Below, in pieces: positions 60,082 through 64,000 of a stretch of 64,000 bases of DNA; the stretch's first letter is position 1, and the number at the start of each line of letters is the position of its first letter. Location of the stretch: NCBI GenBank assembly GCA_032622095.1, contig CP136066.1, forward strand, positions 190,392,816-190,456,815. The letters are read 5' to 3'. Source of the stretch: Siphonodentalium dalli (lineage: Eukaryota > Mollusca > Scaphopoda > Gadilida > Siphonodentaliidae). The notes under the pieces were generated by a model, which saw nothing but the letters and a program-made list of their open reading frames with translations, searched no databases and was not told the DNA's origin. The position numbers and the translations under genes were made by a program.

Positions 60082-60527
60082 GTAAGTTAATCTGTCTTCG
60101 TCAGACCATGTGGCATGTAAGTTTATTTTTATTGACCCGATCACGTGCCACGTTTGTTTACTTGTATTTGTCTGATCACGTGATGTGTAAGTTTATTTGT
60201 CTAAACCTGTGTCACGTATGTTTATTTGTATTCATCTTTTCACGTGTCGCGCAAGTTTAGGTGTCTTGATCTGGTCAAGTTTATTATTTTATCTTGATAT
60301 AATTACGTGCCACTCAGTTTACTGAGTTGTCTTGGTCTGGTCACGTGCCACATACGGTTATATGTCTTGATCTGATAACGTCCCATTGTTTTTTTGTCTT
60401 AGTCTGATCACGTGACATACAACTTTATTTCCATTGGTCTGATTACGTGCCACCGTACTGCCACGAAGGTTTATTTGTATTGGTCTGAATACGTGCCAAA
60501 TCTTAATTTTATGATATGTGACCCGCC
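60082..60527. repeat. Degenerate ~35-40-bp array starting at the splice donor of intron 4
   Basis: From the donor onward, about ten units carry (G)TAAGTTTATTTGTCTTG, GTCTGATCACGTGCCAC. Several units retain GTAAGTTTATT (for example near 60117 and 60187), so the donor-like hexamer GTAAGT is repeated downstream of the real donor. The array is interrupted by MITE copy E and resumes at 60963 with TATTTGTCTTGGTATGTTCACG. Confidence 0.7.
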
Positions 60528-60962
60528 ATATCAAATCCAGTCGTAAGTCGGGATTTTTTTTACCCTGTGCCAATGCATTCTCTTATATATGCGAGTCGAC
60601 CATAGGTCGCCTCGCATATATGAGAGAATGCATTGGCCTAACAATTTTTTATCATTTTTTTTAAATAAATGTTTCTTACAATTTTTAGGACATAAAATAA
60701 AAAAACATCCATTACCCTGCAGGGAGCCCCACACACACATAGAAGCATACAGAAGAGTGTCGTCTGCTCATGTTTGTCTGGGGCTCTGTATGGGTGAAAT
60801 TATAAAATTGTTAAAGAATACAAGAAAAAATTATTAAAATTGTAAAATATTGTTAGGCCAATGCATTCTCTTATATATGCGAGGCGACCTATGGTCGACT
60901 CGCATATATAAGAGAATGCATTGGCACAGGGTAAAAAAAATCCCGACTTACGACTGGATTTG
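60528..60962. mobile_element. Double-hairpin MITE, copy E (right end truncated)
   Basis: Complete left end GTGACCCGCCATATC; both internal hairpins are intact. The right end stops at GACTGGATTTG and lacks the last ~15 bases. It sits inside the intron 4 array. The interior orientation is like copies B and D. Confidence 0.82.
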
Positions 60963-60999
60963 TATTTGTCTTGGTATGTTCACGTTACCCCATTGTCGC

Positions 61000-62348
61000 G
61001 ATGAATGTACACTGTTGGTCACTTGTTCGGTTTTTATAAGATTGGACTATTACGCCATCGATAGGGTGTATATTGACATGGTGATTTGACCGTGTCGTAG
61101 GAGCGATAGAGTAAATGTGATTAAAAGCGTACTCACTATTTTGCGTACTTGGATGGAATAAACGTGAGTAGAAACGTACGAGTTTTGTATGTTCTCTATA
61201 ATATCGGCCAGCTAACACAACGTACAAGTCGACGTCACACTAACTCGGTGATTTCATTCCGATCGGTCATGCGATCAGAATCTGTTTTCGCTAATATACG
61301 TTGTCGATAATATACGTTGTCGATAATATACGATGTCGATAATATACGATGTCGCTAATCCGTAATTCACCCCACGATTGTGATGCTTCTTTTGAAACAT
61401 GGCTTGGCCGGTGAAATCTTTTCTTTTGGGTTAATAGTTTGGTTTTGCGCTATGGCAGTCGTTGGCTCTTCGCCACCACGAAGACATAAACTTGTCTTTG
61501 AAGGTGGACACTGCTTACATATTGGTGGAAGGCAAATACGTGCCTTGTTTACGCCAGAAGACAAACACTTGCCTCGTTTGCACATAGCGTGGAATTGAGG
61601 TCAACAGTTTCGGTGCGATCTTATGTTATATTTGTATAGGCAGTAGGCTACTTTTACTGCATCATAGCACATGGACCTGTTATCATGAACGTGGCGACAG
61701 GGTTTCTCACCCCCTAGATCGTGCCATGGATCTCTACTCCAACTACACCCGTAGAGAGCATACTCCACTAGTTCAAAACCTGGGAAATTGTTGTTGTAAC
61801 AGGTAATTCTATAAGTTTATAATATTGCAAAAACAGTGGAGGTAATACATTTATCAGTTAAGATTTGTTCCTTAATAATGTATTTCCCTGCAGGCGAAGG
61901 TCTCAAGCTCCAATATAATTTATAAATGCCTAATAATATGATCTTGAGGACGTGACCATCTCTGATTATTGGTTTCTTGTTCCTCTGCTCTACACATTTC
62001 GTATGATATACGTGCATGGCATGGGCACGCACACAACTTCTAAACAGTTAACCGTGCACTGTTGGCGGAATTCCCACATGAGTGAGGTAACGTCCGTTGT
62101 TACACGTACGCCTGGCTAATAGAACTACACATTACATTTAAAAGATAAAACCAAAGAACGAGAAATATCATTGTCTATTAGATCATTTTGCACATAGTGG
62201 CAGCGGTGTTTAACCAAATAAAGTACATTACAGTGCAGAAATACGAATATATTGTGCTCCGAAATTCACGTCCTACAGGGTACCGCATGCCAACTGGTCT
62301 CCCGGGTGTTTTATATTGCTCATAACATCTGGTCACGTTTTCTCGAAG
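61000..62348. other. Remainder of intron 4
   Basis: Includes a 16-bp tandem repeat (TAATATACG(T/A)TGTCGA, four units, about 61291-61355). Overlapping frames at 61367-61598 on both strands are unrecognised. The acceptor before exon 5 is TTTTCTCGAAG, ending at 62348. Confidence 0.4.
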
Positions 62349-62531
62349 GTATCGGTAACGGTGAACCATGCGTCTACATCCAGGCCACGTGTGACGAATG
62401 TCGTGACGTCGGTGACTATCAATGCAAAGACCACGCCGCGTGCAGAACTCTAGTCCACGTAGGCTGCGTAACTTACGTCTGCAAATGCGTCGAGGAATAC
62501 TACGTCGATAGAGATGGGATCTGTGTGAAAG
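62349..62531 (+). CDS. Exon 5: third cysteine-rich module, nine cysteines
   Basis: A 183-bp phase 1-1 exon. The leftover A from exon 4 plus GT gives Ser, followed by IGNGEPC. Spacing is C-x6-C-x2-C-x7-C-x5-C-x7-C-x4-C-x1-C-x11-C, ending CKCVEEYYVDRDGIC, which repeats the C-x1-C..YY..C close of the other two modules. The donor GTAAAT is at 62532 (AAAG before it). Reading through the donor meets a stop at 62573-62575, about 14 codons later, so splicing to a further exon beyond the window is needed for a longer protein. The last 37 nt of the exon are copied with the donor in every unit of the following minisatellite. Confidence 0.75.
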
Positions 62532-64000
62532 GTAAATATGGGAATACTACGTCAATAGAGATGACATCGGTGTGAAAGGTACTATAGGAATACTACGTCA
62601 ATAGAGATGACATCTGTGTGAAAGGTAACTATTAGAATACTACGTTAATAGAGATGGCGTCTGTGTGAAAGGTAACTATGGGAATACTACGTCAATAGAG
62701 ATGACATCGGTGTGAAAGGTAACTATAGGAATACTACGTCAATAGAGATGACATCTGTGTGAAAGGTAACTATTAGAATACTACGTTAATAGAGATGGCG
62801 TCTGTGTGAAAGGTAACTATGGGAATACTACGTTAATACAGATGGCGTCTGTGTGAAAGGTAACTATAGGAATACTACGTTAATACAGATGGCGTCTGTG
62901 TGAAAGGTAACTATAGGAATACTACGTCAATAGAGATGACATATGTGTGAAAGGTAACTATAGGAATACTACGTCAATAGAGATGACATCGGTGTGAAAG
63001 GTAACTATGGGAATACTACGTCAATAGAGATGACATCGGTGTGAAAGGTAACTATGGGAATACTACGTCAATAGAGATGACATATGTGTGGAAGGTAACT
63101 ATAGGAATACTACGTCAATAGAGATGACATCGGTGTGAAAGGTAACTATAGGAATACTACGTCAATAGAGATGACATCGGTGTGAAAGGTAACTATAGGA
63201 ATACTACGTCAATAGAGATGACATATCTGTGAAAGGTAACTATGAGAATACTACGTTAATACAGATGGCGTCTCTGTGAAAGGTAACTATGAGAATACTA
63301 CGTTAATACAGATGGCACCTGTGTGAAACGTAACTATGGGAATACTACGTTAATACAGATGGCGTCTGTGTGAAAGGTAACTATGAGAATACTACGTCAA
63401 TAGAGATGACATCTCTGTGAAAGGTAACTATTAGAATACTACGTTAATAGAGATGGCGTCTGTGTGAAAGGTAACTATGGGAATACTACGTTAATACAGA
63501 TGGCACCTGTGTGAAAGGTAACTGTGGGAATACTACGTTAATACAGATGGCGTCTCTGTGAACGGTAACTATGAGAATACTACGTTAATAGAGATGGAAT
63601 ATGTGTGAAAGGTAACTATTAGAATACTACGTTAATAGAGATGGCGTCTGTGTGAAAGGTAACTATGGGAATACTACGTTAATACAGATGGCACATGTAA
63701 GAAAGGTAACTATGGGAATACTACGTTAACACAGATGGCACCTGTGTGAAAGGTAACTATAGGAATACTACGTTAATACAGATGGCGTCTCTGTGAAAGG
63801 TAACTATGAGAATACTACGTTAATACAGATGGCACCTGTGTGAAACGTAACTATGGGAATACTACGTTAATACGGATGGCGTGTCTGTGAAAGGTAACTA
63901 TGAGAATACTACGTTAATACAGATGGCGTCTGTGTGAAAGGTAACTATGGGAATACTACGTCAATAGATATGGCGTCTGTGTGAAAGGTAACTATGGGAA
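62532..64000 (+). repeat. 47-bp minisatellite made of exon 5 end plus splice donor, ~31 copies
   Basis: Each unit consists of about 37 nt matching the end of exon 5 (GAATACTACGT(C/T)AATAGAGATG ... TGTGTGAAAG) plus about 10 nt of intron start (GTAACTATGG). The first unit in the array is the real exon end. The array continues to the window end. Variants such as GTCAATAGAGATGACAT, GTTAATAGAGATGGCGTC and GTTAATACAGATGGCACC are intermixed. Almost every copy keeps AAAG/GTAACT, a credible 5' splice site. Forty-seven is not a multiple of three, so the units are not coding repeats. Confidence 0.92.

Noticed and set aside
61367-61598. Cysteine-containing frames on both strands before exon 5
   Set aside because: Opposite-strand frames shadow each other, cysteine spacing does not match the modules of the neighbouring exons, and no splice sites frame them.
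62532-64000. CRISPR-like regular array
   Set aside because: Units are contiguous 47-mers with no unique spacers, derived from an exon/intron junction in a eukaryotic gene.

Overview
The window looks like metazoan nuclear DNA: AT-rich, intron-bearing and dominated by transposable-element (TE) remnants, long palindromes and minisatellites. A CR1/Jockey-like LINE with an ORF1 protein, Helitron-like ends, foldback elements and EB/EGF-like cysteine-rich secreted modules together suggest an invertebrate, probably a lophotrochozoan such as a mollusc. The taxon is an inference. No bacterial-style operon, rRNA, convincing tRNA or CRISPR array is present.

The one host gene I can build is on the + strand and runs off the right end. 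A TATA box at 33575 lies about 31 bp upstream of an initiator-like TCATCA. A short untranslated exon (33606-33634) is followed by a 102-bp intron and an exon starting ATG ATT CTA (33770-33790). A roughly 16-kb TE-filled intron leads to exons at 49774-49951, 59920-60081 and 62349-62531. All junctions have GT-AG borders and compatible phases. Joining the second and third exons gives a signal peptide; each of the last three exons encodes a six- to nine-cysteine module. The two introns that follow exons 4 and 5 both open with tandem arrays whose units repeat splice-donor-like sequence. The one after exon 5 is a 47-bp minisatellite that copies the exon end plus its 5' splice site about 31 times.

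Layout. 0-1.4 kb: an unexplained GC/CpG-rich block. 1.4-8.2 kb: a probable DNA transposon with perfect 36-bp terminal inverted repeats (TIRs), remnants of a KRBA2/GINGER-like integrase gene, and a nested TTAA-flanked MITE. 8.2-8.6 kb: tandem repeats. 10.7-12.6 kb: a short-period array and three units of about 520 bp ending in CCGGG decamers. 13.8-17.35 kb: a 3.55-kb palindrome with an 8-bp target-site duplication (TSD). 17.4-18.4 kb: a foldback element with a 9-bp TSD. 18.7-24.7 kb: three copies of a double-hairpin MITE and other foldbacks. 25.0-30.7 kb: a direct-repeat locus split by a 4.26-kb element with an 8-bp TSD and TIRs filled with tandem repeats. 33.9-35.9 kb: a further palindrome whose left arm holds a MITE while the right arm keeps the empty site. 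36.1-37.1 kb: a 68-bp satellite. 40.1-42.1 kb: a Helitron-like element and a degenerate satellite. 43.4-44.4 kb: a 25-bp minisatellite. 44.7-48.7 kb: a LINE that has lost its endonuclease. 50-51.7 kb: an intronic tandem duplication. 51.8-54.1 kb: a Helitron-like element beside a 1.16-kb palindrome. 55.5-56.6 kb: a degenerate satellite. 60.5-61 kb: a fifth MITE copy.

The recurring theme is that at least six apparently unrelated non-autonomous elements share one architecture: very long inverted arms, often themselves built from tandem repeats. All calls come from reading the sequence; no database search was possible.
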